From: GW2011-AR15 sp964428335
Lineage (GTDB): Archaea > Nanobdellota > Nanobdellia > Woesearchaeales > GW2011-AR15
Assembly (NCBI GenBank): GCA_964428335.1
Contig: CAYRXW010000004.1
Span: 114,979 to 178,978 of the forward strand
Direction of reading: 5' to 3'
Length of the DNA stretch: 64,000 nt
The position numbers were made by a program, and so were the translations under genes. Under the pieces are notes generated by a model. It was not told where the DNA came from. It worked only from the letters and a program-made list of their open reading frames with translations, and ran no database searches. Below, one piece after another: positions 23,530 through 33,019 of the stretch. Position 1 is the stretch's first letter. Every line of letters begins with the position of its first letter.

Positions 23530-25407
23530 CTAACTGGATTGATATGCTGAAGGTATTAAGGGTCGAAGCTGTTTTGCAGCCATCCCAAACATTGCAGCCA
23601 TGAGCCTCTCAGCACCTAAGCCAAAACCTCCGTGTCTTGGAGCACCATAAGCCATTAAATTTGAATAATCCTTTAAATCATTTGTCAGGCGCATTTTTTT
23701 CCTATTTAGTCCTGAGCTTAGACCATCTTCAGTGTTAATTCTTTCGCCACCTGAAGCAACTTCTATGCCACCCAAGAGTAAGTCAAATGATTTTGAAGTG
23801 CCATTTGAAGAGGGTTTAATATAGAAAGGCTTAGATTCTAGATAAAAACTATGGACGAAAATACCTGAAAATCCGGTTTTTTGTTGTGCATGTTGACATA
23901 ATACCTTTTCAGCTTTCGTTGATAAATCATCGTAATCAGCTTCAGTTTTTCCTTCATAATCGCCACCATAAAAGACTCTTTTAAAATCATTAAAGCTATA
24001 ATTAATGTTTTTGGAATGAAAACCGTAAACAATTTCTGAAAACTCCATGATACCATTCTTAATATCTAACTTTTGTTTTGAAATTGTATGAGTTAAAAGT
24101 TTTTCATGCTTTTTTGAAAAAATTTCATTTATATCTGACTCTTTGGTTTTTTCCATGACTTCAGTAATAACAGATAAAACTTTTCCCCTTTGGTCATAAG
24201 CTAATTTAATGTAATCTTCCAAAATCTCCTTTGCTTCTTCAAAAGAAAGTCTCATGAAAGGACGTGTGGGCAATACAATGTTTGTGCCTAATGATTTCAA
24301 AGTTTGCTGGTATTCTGTAGAAACATGATTGTAAAGTGAAAATATAAATTCCTCTAGGGTGTTCATTACATGATCCATTACATTTATATTCGGATTTAAC
24401 ACTGGAATTTCAACATCTAAAGCATGAAATTCAGGAACGTGTCTTCTTGTATTAGAGGGGTCACCCCTAAAAGCTTCTAAAGTAGTATACACTGGTTTCA
24501 TAGATGTCATGCAATAAATTTCTTTTTGGATTTGAGGACTTTGCGCTAGGCTTAAAGGCAAATGCCTATCCTGTAAAGCTAAAGTAAATACTCTTGCTCC
24601 TCCTTCTGCAGAACCTGCAGCCAATTCAGTAGGTATGAACTTTGCAAAACCTTTTTTTCTAAAGTGATCTTGAAAGTAAGTATCAATTCCACTATAAACC
24701 GACTGTAGTCTTTTGAAATCTGGGTGCATCATAATAAGTTCATTTGAGTAATGCGATAGCCAATCTAAAAAAGGGACAACTCCGTTTTGCTTTGCAGAAG
24801 CTGTTAGCACCTCTTGTATGCTTGTAGAAGGTCTCCCTGATACTTGAATTCTTCCTCGTGATATATTTTTATTAAGATGCAATTCAAACGGTAGGTCACC
24901 CTTACCTCCTGCTCTTGGTTGAAGACTCGCTACGACTGAAACCAATTGCCCAATTTTTGGATTTAAAGCTTTAACATTATCTAAATAAGAGTCCTCAATA
25001 ACCACAGTTAAGTCTTTTCCAAAAACATCAAGAACTGCAAATGCTATTCCGCCATTATCCCTATATGCTTTTAATCTTCCATCAACTGAAAAAACTTCAC
25101 GGATAATAGGAAACTCAGTATAACTTGAATTAGTAGGGAAAATATTTATTTGCTTGGGAGTTATAGTTTTGACTCCTGGAGCAAGAAAATCTTGAACATA
25201 AACGATATCTCCTTGAGTTAATTTCTGGTCAGTTTTCAATTGAACAGATAGAGGATATGATTGGGGAATCATTATTCCTGTTAATGTATCATAACTTTGG
25301 ATCTTAAGCCATATTCCGTCTGAACCTGTTCTTGTAAAATCTTCGCTGGTTGGTTGGGCTACTAAAGTTTCCAAAACACTATTTGCATCAAATGTTCTAA
25401 CTACCAT
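23530..25407 (-). CDS. Divergent, enlarged aspartyl/asparaginyl-tRNA synthetase-like protein (class IIb)
   Basis: The 625-residue protein has the class IIb catalytic plan. PLSLAQSPQIQKEIY is the acid-binding QSPQ region, AFRGDPSNTRRHVPEFHALD is motif 2 (normally FRAE), DLLLGGIEVASGGERI follows, and motif 3 is APRHGGFGLGAERLM. Motif 2 to motif 3 is longer than usual, and the N-terminal about 230 residues hold an OB-like beta region plus extra sequence. Archaeal AspRS is usually about 430 residues. It may be the organism's AspRS, an AsnRS, or a paralogue with another amino-acid-activating role; I cannot tell. A TATA-like TTTATAAGAG at 25431-25440 fits a leaderless ATG at 25407. Confidence 0.8.
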   Translation of the reverse strand: MVVRTFDANSVLETLVAQPTSEDFTRTGSDGIWLKIQSYDTLTGIMIPQSYPLSVQLKTDQKLTQGDIVYVQDFLAPGVKTITPKQINIFPTNSSYTEFPIIREVFSVDGRLKAYRDNGGIAFAVLDVFGKDLTVVIEDSYLDNVKALNPKIGQLVSVVASLQPRAGGKGDLPFELHLNKNISRGRIQVSGRPSTSIQEVLTASAKQNGVVPFLDWLSHYSNELIMMHPDFKRLQSVYSGIDTYFQDHFRKKGFAKFIPTELAAGSAEGGARVFTLALQDRHLPLSLAQSPQIQKEIYCMTSMKPVYTTLEAFRGDPSNTRRHVPEFHALDVEIPVLNPNINVMDHVMNTLEEFIFSLYNHVSTEYQQTLKSLGTNIVLPTRPFMRLSFEEAKEILEDYIKLAYDQRGKVLSVITEVMEKTKESDINEIFSKKHEKLLTHTISKQKLDIKNGIMEFSEIVYGFHSKNINYSFNDFKRVFYGGDYEGKTEADYDDLSTKAEKVLCQHAQQKTGFSGIFVHSFYLESKPFYIKPSSNGTSKSFDLLLGGIEVASGGERINTEDGLSSGLNRKKMRLTNDLKDYSNLMAYGAPRHGGFGLGAERLMAAMFGMAAKQLRPLIPSAYQSS

Positions 25408-25474
25408 AAAGTGACAAGAAAATCCTTCTATTTATAAGAGTTTGCTTTAAAAAATGAAAAAAAATCTGCTTCTA

Positions 25475-26020
25475 TTACACTAGAATATCAAAAAAAAGTA
25501 GCATGGGATTCAAAAATAAAGAAAAATAAACTATTCTTATAACTATTGATCCAAATTCTTCAATCAATGTCTCAAGAGTGATGCCTGTTGTTATCTGAAT
25601 GAGCACTAAAGACAACAGCTCATTAATAAGTATAAAAGATGCTAAGCTTACTAGCACAAGATTAGGTCCTGAATAAAGCCATATGGGTATCAAAGTAAGG
25701 AACTTAATCAAAGCGAAAATTATTCCAGTAAATTTAAGTTTACCTGAAACCAAATCCGCTAACAGATTAGGCAGAGTTGTTATGAATACACCTTCAAAAT
25801 ATCCAAATAATTTCAGTGAGATTATGCCAAATAGCATAAAAGGCTCAACTGAGAAAGGTATGTTGATCATCCTTCTCCAATACCTAATCCAAAAAAGTGT
25901 AATTGCAAAAAAAGATAGTAAGAATATTTTTCTAAAATTAAATGCAATAGCCAGAATAAGTAAAGAAATTATTACAAGACGTAAATTTAATGCTTTTTTT
26001 TTTTCTTGTTTCTTTTTCAT
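25475..26020 (-). CDS. Multi-pass membrane protein at the end of the sugar operon
   Basis: A 181-residue protein with a lysine-rich start (MKKKQEKKKALNLR) and about five hydrophobic helices. No family recognised. It starts inside an ATGA overlap with the MBL-fold gene, so it is the last gene of the long operon. A role in moving the operon's product across the membrane is possible but only inferred. Confidence 0.6.
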   Translation of the reverse strand: MKKKQEKKKALNLRLVIISLLILAIAFNFRKIFLLSFFAITLFWIRYWRRMINIPFSVEPFMLFGIISLKLFGYFEGVFITTLPNLLADLVSGKLKFTGIIFALIKFLTLIPIWLYSGPNLVLVSLASFILINELLSLVLIQITTGITLETLIEEFGSIVIRIVYFSLFLNPMLLFFDILV

Positions 26021-26853
26021 AAGTCTATTATCATACCATCATACCCTGGTTCAATATTAAAATTAGGAAATTTAGATTTCATTTTATCTTTAAGCTGATC
26101 ATGACCAAGCTGAAAGGTTTCCTCAATATGTGTAAGAATAATTTTTTTAGCATTCATTTCCTTTGAATGCACAAGCATTTCCTCAAAACTGTCTTCGTCT
26201 TTTGGTGGGTTTTTTCTTGGACTTATGGTTTTGTCTTTCCAAAATAGGTTATGTGCAATAAAAATATTAACATTTCTTGTTGTTTTATCAACTTTGAATC
26301 CTTGATACTCACAAGGCGCATAAACCAACTTAGTTTTGTTCTTTTTATCTTCAATAACATAATAAAAGCCTGATGTCTTTTCTATTAATATGGGCTGGAT
26401 TATGATGTTCTCAAAAATAAGCAACTCTTTATGTTCTAAAAACTTTAAGTTTATCATTCCCCTCTTTTTGTAGAAGTCAAGAAACCCTCCGCAAGAATAT
26501 TTAATAAACCAATCATATTGCTTCTTTGAAATATAAACGTCAATTGGATCATTATACGTGCTATTCTCAGCAAAATTCCAGTTTATTTGTTCAAGCACCC
26601 TAATCCCCAAAGTATGGTCTGGATGCCAATGTGTAAGTATAACTCTCTTCACAGAAGGTATTTTTTCTCTTACAAGTTGCTCTTTAATTTCTTCAGGCAG
26701 GTCAAAAAGTAAAGAGGCATCATAATTATAGAGTGATGGTCCTGTGCGTTTATAGGGAATTCCTTTTATGCTTGCTTCATTACATACTTCACAGTTGCAT
26801 GTTGGTCTAGGGATGGGAGCTACTCCACTTGTTCCAAGTAAATTAAATTTCAT
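26017..26853 (-). CDS. PhnP-like metallo-beta-lactamase-fold hydrolase
   Basis: The 278-residue protein begins MKFNLLGTSGVAPIPRPTCN and continues CEVCNEA, the CxCxxC-type zinc knuckle of the PhnP subgroup. The metal motif is LTHWHPDHTLGI (HxHxDH) near residue 75-86, and a late His is in LTHIEETFQLGH. PhnP opens cyclic phosphodiesters (5-phosphoribosyl 1,2-cyclic phosphate). Here a phosphodiesterase or phosphatase-like step on an activated sugar is a reasonable guess. It overlaps both neighbours (11 bases upstream, 4 downstream), placing it firmly in the operon. Confidence 0.8.
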   Translation of the reverse strand: MKFNLLGTSGVAPIPRPTCNCEVCNEASIKGIPYKRTGPSLYNYDASLLFDLPEEIKEQLVREKIPSVKRVILTHWHPDHTLGIRVLEQINWNFAENSTYNDPIDVYISKKQYDWFIKYSCGGFLDFYKKRGMINLKFLEHKELLIFENIIIQPILIEKTSGFYYVIEDKKNKTKLVYAPCEYQGFKVDKTTRNVNIFIAHNLFWKDKTISPRKNPPKDEDSFEEMLVHSKEMNAKKIILTHIEETFQLGHDQLKDKMKSKFPNFNIEPGYDGMIIDL

Positions 26854-27760
26854 TTTGTTTCACCTTTGATAGATTATAGCAAGTTTCTACTAGCATTACA
26901 TTTTCAAAAGAATTCCTAATATCCATCTGAGTATGTGTTTGGCAGTTAATTACAAACTCTAAAATGATTTGTTCATATTCATGCCAGAGGCTTTCTTTAA
27001 ATTTAGTATACCCTTTTAAAAAATCTACATGTTTAATAATTCCATCTGAAGTATGAATTTGCATATCTTTTGATTCTCCATGATACAACCAATCAAGCTC
27101 AATAGTACCATTTCCTCCTTTAAATAAAAAGTCAATTTTGCACTTTGTGTCTGTTTTAAGCTTACTGTCTTTTTCTAAAGTGCAAGAGACTATTTTTACA
27201 TCATCGACAAGTCTTAATATTGTATCAAATACATTTGGACCATTGTCAATTAAGCATCCTCCACCTGATAAGCTATTATCAAAATACCAATTAAAACCTG
27301 CTGTATGATCATAAATGTTTTCAAGGTATCTTGCATGTATCTTTTTTATTTGTGCATCTTTCAATTGTTTCAAAACAAGAGCAAAGTTATTATTATAGGA
27401 TCTGTGATATGAAACCTGCAAAATAGATTTTTTTTTCATGTAAAACAATTCTTCTGCTTCTTTACTGCTCAAAGTAAAAGGTTTTTCGCATAATATGTTT
27501 TTTCTCATTTGTAGACCTTTTTTAATGTAGCTATAATGTAAATAGTTAGGTATGCATAAAATGACTGAATCGATTTTTTCATCTTTTAGCATTGACTCAT
27601 ATGACTCATAATGCTTTGTTCTAAACTTTAGATCCTTGTATTTTTTTATATCTAAATCAAATATTCCTGCAATTTTACAATTTTTGCTTTTTTCAATAGC
27701 ATTTACATAATACTTACTTATATCTCCCAAGCCAACAATGCCAAAATTCACTTGCTGCAT
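26843..27760 (-). CDS. Gfo/Idh/MocA-family NAD(P)-dependent oxidoreductase (1)
   Basis: A 305-residue protein with an N-terminal Rossmann domain (FGIVGLGDISKYYVNAI), the family lysine in CEKPFTLSSKEAEEL, and a C-terminal sheet domain ending before a helical tail. GGGCLIDNGPNVFDTILRLV is the substrate-side region with a His position replaced by Asn. Members oxidise or reduce a hydroxyl/keto group on sugars, inositols or UDP-sugars. It begins 13 bases before the aminotransferase stop and probably supplies or consumes its keto substrate. Confidence 0.85.
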   Translation of the reverse strand: MQQVNFGIVGLGDISKYYVNAIEKSKNCKIAGIFDLDIKKYKDLKFRTKHYESYESMLKDEKIDSVILCIPNYLHYSYIKKGLQMRKNILCEKPFTLSSKEAEELFYMKKKSILQVSYHRSYNNNFALVLKQLKDAQIKKIHARYLENIYDHTAGFNWYFDNSLSGGGCLIDNGPNVFDTILRLVDDVKIVSCTLEKDSKLKTDTKCKIDFLFKGGNGTIELDWLYHGESKDMQIHTSDGIIKHVDFLKGYTKFKESLWHEYEQIILEFVINCQTHTQMDIRNSFENVMLVETCYNLSKVKQNEI

Positions 27761-28854
27761 TTGAGCACCTGCTTAGATATATAGGTTGCATCAGCTTTTG
27801 ATAGAAAAGGGTGCATAGGAATTGATAAAATATGTTCGCAAAGCCTTTCTGTAATAGGAAGATCGCCTTTTTTGTATTTTAAATAGGAGTAAGCTGGCTG
27901 AAGATGAAGTGGAACAGGGTAATATATACCTGTTTTAATACCCAAATTATTCAATTGTTCCTTAAGCTTATCGCGATGAGATGAAAGAATTGTATAAACA
28001 TAGAAGGAACTATATCTTTCATTTGAGATTGTCTGAGTTTTTATAAGTGAATTTTTAAAATGATAAGAGTATATCTTTGCAGTTTCGTTTCTTTTCTTAT
28101 TCCATGAATCTAGATACTGTAATTTAACATTCAAAACTGCCGCTTGAATGTTGTCCAGTCTTTCATTAAACCCTACTTCATAATACAAATATTTGCTTTC
28201 CTTTCTTCCATGATTTCTAAGGGATTTAATTTTCTCATACAAAACTGAACTATTAGTTACAATTGCTCCACCATCACCAAAGCACCCTAAATTTTTTGCT
28301 GGGAAAAAACTGAATATTCCTGCATATCCAAAACTGCCAGCCATTTTAGTTTTATAGGTTGCACCATGCGACTGTGCACAATCTTCTATCACTGGAAGTT
28401 TTATCTTGTTGCACAGTTCCAGGATTGTATCCATATCACAAACAAGACCATATAGATGCACAACTATGACCGCTTTTGTCTTTGGTGTTATGGCTTTCTT
28501 GATTGAATCTGCCGTAATTAGAAAAGTATCTGCATCAACATCAGCAAATACAGGTTTTGCACCTAAATTTATTATGGCCTCTGCATCTGAGGCAAAGGTA
28601 TGGCTTGGAAGGATAATTTCATCATTTTCTTTTATACCTAATGATTTAAGAACTAAAAAAAGTGCAGATGTTCCAGAGGATACGCCGACACAATATTCTG
28701 TCCTGCAATAGTGTGCAAATGATTTTTCAAAAGATCTTACTTCCTTCCCTAAAATAAAATCTGAGGATTCAATAACTTCAGTAAGTTTAGTTGTAATCTC
28801 TTTTTTTATCTTTGAATATTCTTTCTTCAAATCAATAAGTTCATAGGTTTTCAT
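27748..28854 (-). CDS. DegT/DnrJ/EryC1/StrS-family PLP-dependent sugar aminotransferase
   Basis: The 368-residue protein has the family pattern: GVSSGTSALFLVL (phosphate-binding GTSA) at about 58-70, LPSHTFASDAEAI, EDCAQSHGATYK, and the Schiff-base lysine K187 in FSFFPAKNLGCFGDGGA. The C-terminal YPVPLHLQPAY is also typical. These enzymes put an amino group on a keto-sugar or keto-cyclitol. Neighbours are Gfo/Idh/MocA dehydrogenases on both sides, as in amino-sugar, kanosamine and aminocyclitol pathways. It overlaps its upstream neighbour in ATGA. Confidence 0.9.
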   Translation of the reverse strand: MKTYELIDLKKEYSKIKKEITTKLTEVIESSDFILGKEVRSFEKSFAHYCRTEYCVGVSSGTSALFLVLKSLGIKENDEIILPSHTFASDAEAIINLGAKPVFADVDADTFLITADSIKKAITPKTKAVIVVHLYGLVCDMDTILELCNKIKLPVIEDCAQSHGATYKTKMAGSFGYAGIFSFFPAKNLGCFGDGGAIVTNSSVLYEKIKSLRNHGRKESKYLYYEVGFNERLDNIQAAVLNVKLQYLDSWNKKRNETAKIYSYHFKNSLIKTQTISNERYSSFYVYTILSSHRDKLKEQLNNLGIKTGIYYPVPLHLQPAYSYLKYKKGDLPITERLCEHILSIPMHPFLSKADATYISKQVLKCSK

Positions 28855-29858
28855 AAGTTTACACTCTTCCCAGTTTTTGCAGATTTATATGCTGCTTGGA
28901 TTAGTTCTAAGGATTTAATACCTTCATTTCCATCTACGTGCAAAGGTTCATTATTCAATAGATGGTGTATCATATTGTCTATAATGGTTTTGTGCCCATT
29001 CCCATAAACTGATGAATGATCTTCTTCAAGAGATAATTCCTTTAAAGTACAATATTCAACCTTATTTAATGAAGTTCCTCCTATTTTTATGCTACCTTTT
29101 TTGCAAACCAAGGTAATGCTACCTTCTAAATTTTTTGGATAAGCTAATGTCGAAACTTCAATAATTCCAATACTATTATCCTTAAAAGTTACTGTCAAAG
29201 CTGCAACATCTTCACATTCCATTTTATGGTTTAATGTAGATTTTGAACAATATATTGACTTTATAGGTTTGTTAACTAGATATAGCAAAATATCTACATA
29301 ATGTGTACCCTGATTCATTAGAGCGCCACCATCATTTTCTTCAGTCCCATGCCACCCATCCTCATAATAGCTCTGGTCCCGGTACCATCTTGCTGTTGCG
29401 TTTGCAATAAAGATGTCTCCAAGCTCATTATTGTCAATGATATTTTTTAGGTATTTTATTACATGATTAAACCTATTTTGCAAAACAACTTGAAGGCTTA
29501 ATTTTTTTCTTTTAAAAGCTTTAATTAATTTTATCGCATCTTTGGTGTTTAGTGCCATTGGCTTTTCAATTATGCAATGTTTTCCATATTTTGCTGCCAA
29601 CAAACCCATTTCAGCATGAATTCCTGAAGGCGTACAGATATTTACAACATCAATTTCTTGGTTAGCTAACATATCAAGATATTCTTTGAATGCGTATTTT
29701 GCATTATATTTGTTCTTGCACTCAACTGCTTTATGTATATCTATATCACATGTAGCAACCAAAAGTGCATTTTTATTTGAAGTTATTGATTCAAAGTGCT
29801 TCTTTGAGACTCTTCCGCATCCAACAAGCCCAAACTTAATTTTTTTTGTTTCTTCCAT
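28851..29858 (-). CDS. Gfo/Idh/MocA-family NAD(P)-dependent oxidoreductase (2)
   Basis: A 335-residue protein with KIKFGLVGCGRVSKKHFESI as the NAD(P)-binding start, NICTPSGIHAEMG, the lysine motif CIIEKPMALNTKDAIK, and GGALMNQGTHYVDILLYLV with the catalytic Asp/His pair (H then D, four residues apart). The region RWYRDQSYYEDGWHGTEEND is typical of WlbA/WbpB-like dehydrogenases that oxidise UDP-GlcNAc-uronates; WlbA-type enzymes are followed by DegT aminotransferases, as here. That assignment is an inference from motif and context. Its start overlaps the previous gene by 23 bases. Confidence 0.87.
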   Translation of the reverse strand: MEETKKIKFGLVGCGRVSKKHFESITSNKNALLVATCDIDIHKAVECKNKYNAKYAFKEYLDMLANQEIDVVNICTPSGIHAEMGLLAAKYGKHCIIEKPMALNTKDAIKLIKAFKRKKLSLQVVLQNRFNHVIKYLKNIIDNNELGDIFIANATARWYRDQSYYEDGWHGTEENDGGALMNQGTHYVDILLYLVNKPIKSIYCSKSTLNHKMECEDVAALTVTFKDNSIGIIEVSTLAYPKNLEGSITLVCKKGSIKIGGTSLNKVEYCTLKELSLEEDHSSVYGNGHKTIIDNMIHHLLNNEPLHVDGNEGIKSLELIQAAYKSAKTGKSVNL

Positions 29859-31791
29859 GTGTATAACCTAATGCTATTGCTTGGTTTTTTAATTCATAAT
29901 AATAATTTGAAATGTCAGTAAAATTATAATTCATGCCTTCAAAATAGTCTTTTACAGACTTGCCATAGTACCTAGATTCACAAATTTCTATTAAGTTATC
30001 ACCTTTTTTCAGTAACCTAATGTATTCAATAAGCTCAACCATATGTTGGCTATCAATAGGAAGCATTAGATCCAAACCAAACGTATGCCAGTCTGGTAAA
30101 TCACCATAGTTCTTACTCATTAAACTATGAAACAACTTATTATTTGTGCCTGCACTTGATATGTGGATCATTCCAATATTTTTTGAAATATTGGAAAGTA
30201 GCTTTTTTACTTTGTTTAAATCTTTTTTTTCTGAAAGGTCATACCATGTAACCAAGTGACCTAAATCTATGCATAAGCTTGCTTCCGGAAAAATAGAATC
30301 TATAAGTGAAATTATCCTGCTTATAGTTTTTATGTCAGGTTTAGGCATCATACTCCATCCTAAAGTGCCTGGAATTTCAAAATAGATTTTGTGTTGAGTT
30401 TTGCTATATACTTTAGAGATTGAGTCAATGATATACCTATAAATTTCAAATTCACCTAAGCTAATCTGGATTGTTTTGCAGATTAAATGAATATTTTGAT
30501 TCTTTGTTAAATTCATGTTTTTTGAAGGTTTCACCATTTTCCCTGTAAATAAATCATAATTGATGCTTGCAGGCTTTCCATCATTTAATGCATTGCATGA
30601 TTCTAGGTCTTTCTCGAGGAAATATTTATATTTCTTCCTTTTTGAAATCTCATTTTTAAGAGAAGAACCATGATAAGAGTTAATCCTTATACCTGATTTA
30701 TTCAGAGTATTCTTCACATCTTTTCTTTTTGCATCTTCATGGAGCGGAGTAAGCCCTAGATTAACTCCGTCATATCCACATCTGTCTATTTCTCTGCAGA
30801 ATTGTTCCTGATTCGAATTATCAAGCTCTGATGGAAAATCAATGCTAGAGAGCACTTCTATTTTGGCTGATACTGGATTAAGGCTGGCATTATTTTTTCT
30901 GTGAAGACTAAACAATTCATCAAATTTAGGTTTTATGGGTAAGTGAGGGTAAATTTTAAACGCTGAAACCTCTCCAAAAGACTCAAAATAGCCATTATGT
31001 TTTATTTCAAGAGCAACCTTTTCTTTTACGTAATTTAGAAGAGCTAAAAACTTTGACTTCGATATGTTAGGGTCATTTATGCCATAAGAATTTCTAAACA
31101 TCATAGCCGAAGTATAATATTCCAGAACTGGGTTGATTTCTTTAAATCTCAAATTATTTTTATACTTAAATTCAAAATAAGAGCCAAAAAGATCATTAAT
31201 GATTTTTCTTGAATTATCTCCAGAAAATCTAGTGTATATTTCAGTGTCTTGCATATAATTAGGAAAATCAAATTTTTTAAGTCCATCATAATGAACTTTG
31301 TTTAATCCTTGATTTAAGTCGTAATTGGATGTAACAATCACTAATGTGCCTTCCCTATTTGTTATTCTTTTTAGTTCCAATAGTGTTGAATGGATATTTT
31401 TTACATGATAAAGAACATGTGAACAGGTTACTAAGTCAAACATAAATTCAGAAAAATCCGTTTTTTCAATATCAGAAACCTTAAGTTTGCAATTTTTATA
31501 GCTTTTAAGTTTTTTTAAAGCTTCATTTATCATGCTATCAGAGATATCTATTCCAAAAATGGATTTAGCTTTTTCATATTTTGCAAAATGCCTTATCAAT
31601 TCGCCATTCCCACATCCTGCATCTAAATAAGTTTCTGCATGTCTATTTACTACATCTTTAACTATCCACTCATAAAGGCTTACTTTGTTTGTTCCATGCT
31701 TTTTCCATGTATTAATGCGGGTTTTTAGTCCAGAAGGGTTTCTATAGAAATGATCAAGCAAATAGTTTTTGTCAATGTAACTATCCTTCAT
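29836..31791 (-). CDS. Fusion: class I SAM methyltransferase and sugar-isomerase-type TIM barrel
   Basis: Of 651 residues, about 1-300 are a methyltransferase: AETYLDAGCGNGELIRHFAK (motif I), SIFGIDISDSMINEAL, then DLVTCSHVLYHVKNI. Residues about 310-640 form a TIM-barrel of the xylose isomerase/AP endonuclease 2 type: CGYDGVNLGLTPLHEDA, INSYHGSSLKNEI, IYFEIPGTLGW, CIDLGHLVTWYD (metal-site Asp and His), IGMIHISSAGTN and ICESRYYG. This class isomerises or epimerises sugars and inositol intermediates (IolE, IolI). Methylation and isomerisation in one chain suggests consecutive steps on one compound. It overlaps both neighbours. Confidence 0.8.
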   Translation of the reverse strand: MKDSYIDKNYLLDHFYRNPSGLKTRINTWKKHGTNKVSLYEWIVKDVVNRHAETYLDAGCGNGELIRHFAKYEKAKSIFGIDISDSMINEALKKLKSYKNCKLKVSDIEKTDFSEFMFDLVTCSHVLYHVKNIHSTLLELKRITNREGTLVIVTSNYDLNQGLNKVHYDGLKKFDFPNYMQDTEIYTRFSGDNSRKIINDLFGSYFEFKYKNNLRFKEINPVLEYYTSAMMFRNSYGINDPNISKSKFLALLNYVKEKVALEIKHNGYFESFGEVSAFKIYPHLPIKPKFDELFSLHRKNNASLNPVSAKIEVLSSIDFPSELDNSNQEQFCREIDRCGYDGVNLGLTPLHEDAKRKDVKNTLNKSGIRINSYHGSSLKNEISKRKKYKYFLEKDLESCNALNDGKPASINYDLFTGKMVKPSKNMNLTKNQNIHLICKTIQISLGEFEIYRYIIDSISKVYSKTQHKIYFEIPGTLGWSMMPKPDIKTISRIISLIDSIFPEASLCIDLGHLVTWYDLSEKKDLNKVKKLLSNISKNIGMIHISSAGTNNKLFHSLMSKNYGDLPDWHTFGLDLMLPIDSQHMVELIEYIRLLKKGDNLIEICESRYYGKSVKDYFEGMNYNFTDISNYYYELKNQAIALGYTHGRNKKN

Positions 31792-33019
31792 CTGAAATCC
31801 TCTTTATTTCATTGGAAATTAGATTAAACTCATTATCGATTTCTTCAAATTTAATTTTGCAGTCTTTTTTCATCTTTTTTAGTAAGTAAAAACAAGAGAT
31901 AAGGCCAGTAATGCTATCTTCTTTAGTAGGTTTAATGAAGGTTTCAAGTAGTTTTTCTTTCAGTTCTGGAGCTATATTTTCAAGCTCTAATTTTGTTATG
32001 TTTTGAATATCATACCCATAGATTACAGCAAGCAAAGGCAAAATAGAACTGTCCCTTAATGAATTGATAAATCTTGGAACTATCCAATATTCCTTCTTTT
32101 CAATTTTGCTTAGTATTCTTGATATATTTGTGATCCCTCTTACAAGCATATCTTTAACAAGGTGGTCATAGTGAAAATTATTCTTCTCTTTAGCTAAAAA
32201 ATTACTTTTATCAAAAACAATTTTGCTGTTTTTTATTGCCCAGACAAAAGAGAGAGTTGTAAAGCTTATATCCACAATTATTGGGCCTTTATAAATGATA
32301 AAATGATGATAGGGTGTCGCATGGTAAATTGAAATTATCTGGCCTGCACTATTCAAGATGGATTCTGATTCTGATATAACTGAAATAAAGTTTGATTCTT
32401 CATTAACAACTACGATAATATCAATGTCTGAATGTTTATTATCATTACCAATTGCAGCAGAGCCGCTAAGAAAAACAGATTCAATTCTTTGATCATTTTT
32501 TAAAAGAGTTATTATTTTTGAAGTAATGATATCCTTACTAGATTTTTCTACTAGATATGTATACCTTAACCTATTTTCATTATTTGTCTTTTCTGAAAGA
32601 AAGAAAAAATTGTTTTTTTCAAGCACTTTTCTTGCTGCAAAATTATTTATATGTACATCAGCAATGACCTCAAAATTTTCCATGTCCCATGTTTTTTTTA
32701 AGTGATTGATTGCTAACTTCACAATTTTTGTACATATCCCTTTATTCCAGTTTTCTTTCGTTATTCCAAACCCAAACTGCACTTGGTTATTAGCTCTCAA
32801 AATTAAATGAATTGAACCTATTATTCTATCTTCAAAGTATATTCCCAAAAATTCATCAGGGTAACCAGTTTTTTTTGATGCATCAATAAAAAATTTTTCA
32901 TATTCATTTTTAGAAGAATATGCGTTCCAAGTCAAATATTGAGTGGCTTCTTTGTCTGAGCAGTATTTAAAAAGTCCTTCAAAATCTTCTTTTTTAAGGG
33001 CATGTATAGTTAGGTTCAT
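31781..33019 (-). CDS. Fusion: GNAT acetyltransferase and minimal nucleotidyltransferase
   Basis: A 412-residue two-domain protein. The N-terminal GNAT part (about 1-150) shows TIHALKKEDFEGLF, FGFGITKENWNKGICTKIVK (acetyl-CoA loop) and NNFAARKVLEKNNF. The C-terminal part starts with a polymerase-beta-type nucleotidyltransferase motif, SVFLSGSAAIGNDNKHSDID, followed by IIVV, with a helical tail. Paired AAC/ANT fusions are known among aminoglycoside-modifying enzymes, though no specific identity is claimed. An earlier ATG at 33031 exists; I choose 33019 because its ATG overlaps the upstream stop in ATGA. Confidence 0.8.
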   Translation of the reverse strand: MNLTIHALKKEDFEGLFKYCSDKEATQYLTWNAYSSKNEYEKFFIDASKKTGYPDEFLGIYFEDRIIGSIHLILRANNQVQFGFGITKENWNKGICTKIVKLAINHLKKTWDMENFEVIADVHINNFAARKVLEKNNFFFLSEKTNNENRLRYTYLVEKSSKDIITSKIITLLKNDQRIESVFLSGSAAIGNDNKHSDIDIIVVVNEESNFISVISESESILNSAGQIISIYHATPYHHFIIYKGPIIVDISFTTLSFVWAIKNSKIVFDKSNFLAKEKNNFHYDHLVKDMLVRGITNISRILSKIEKKEYWIVPRFINSLRDSSILPLLAVIYGYDIQNITKLELENIAPELKEKLLETFIKPTKEDSITGLISCFYLLKKMKKDCKIKFEEIDNEFNLISNEIKRISDEG

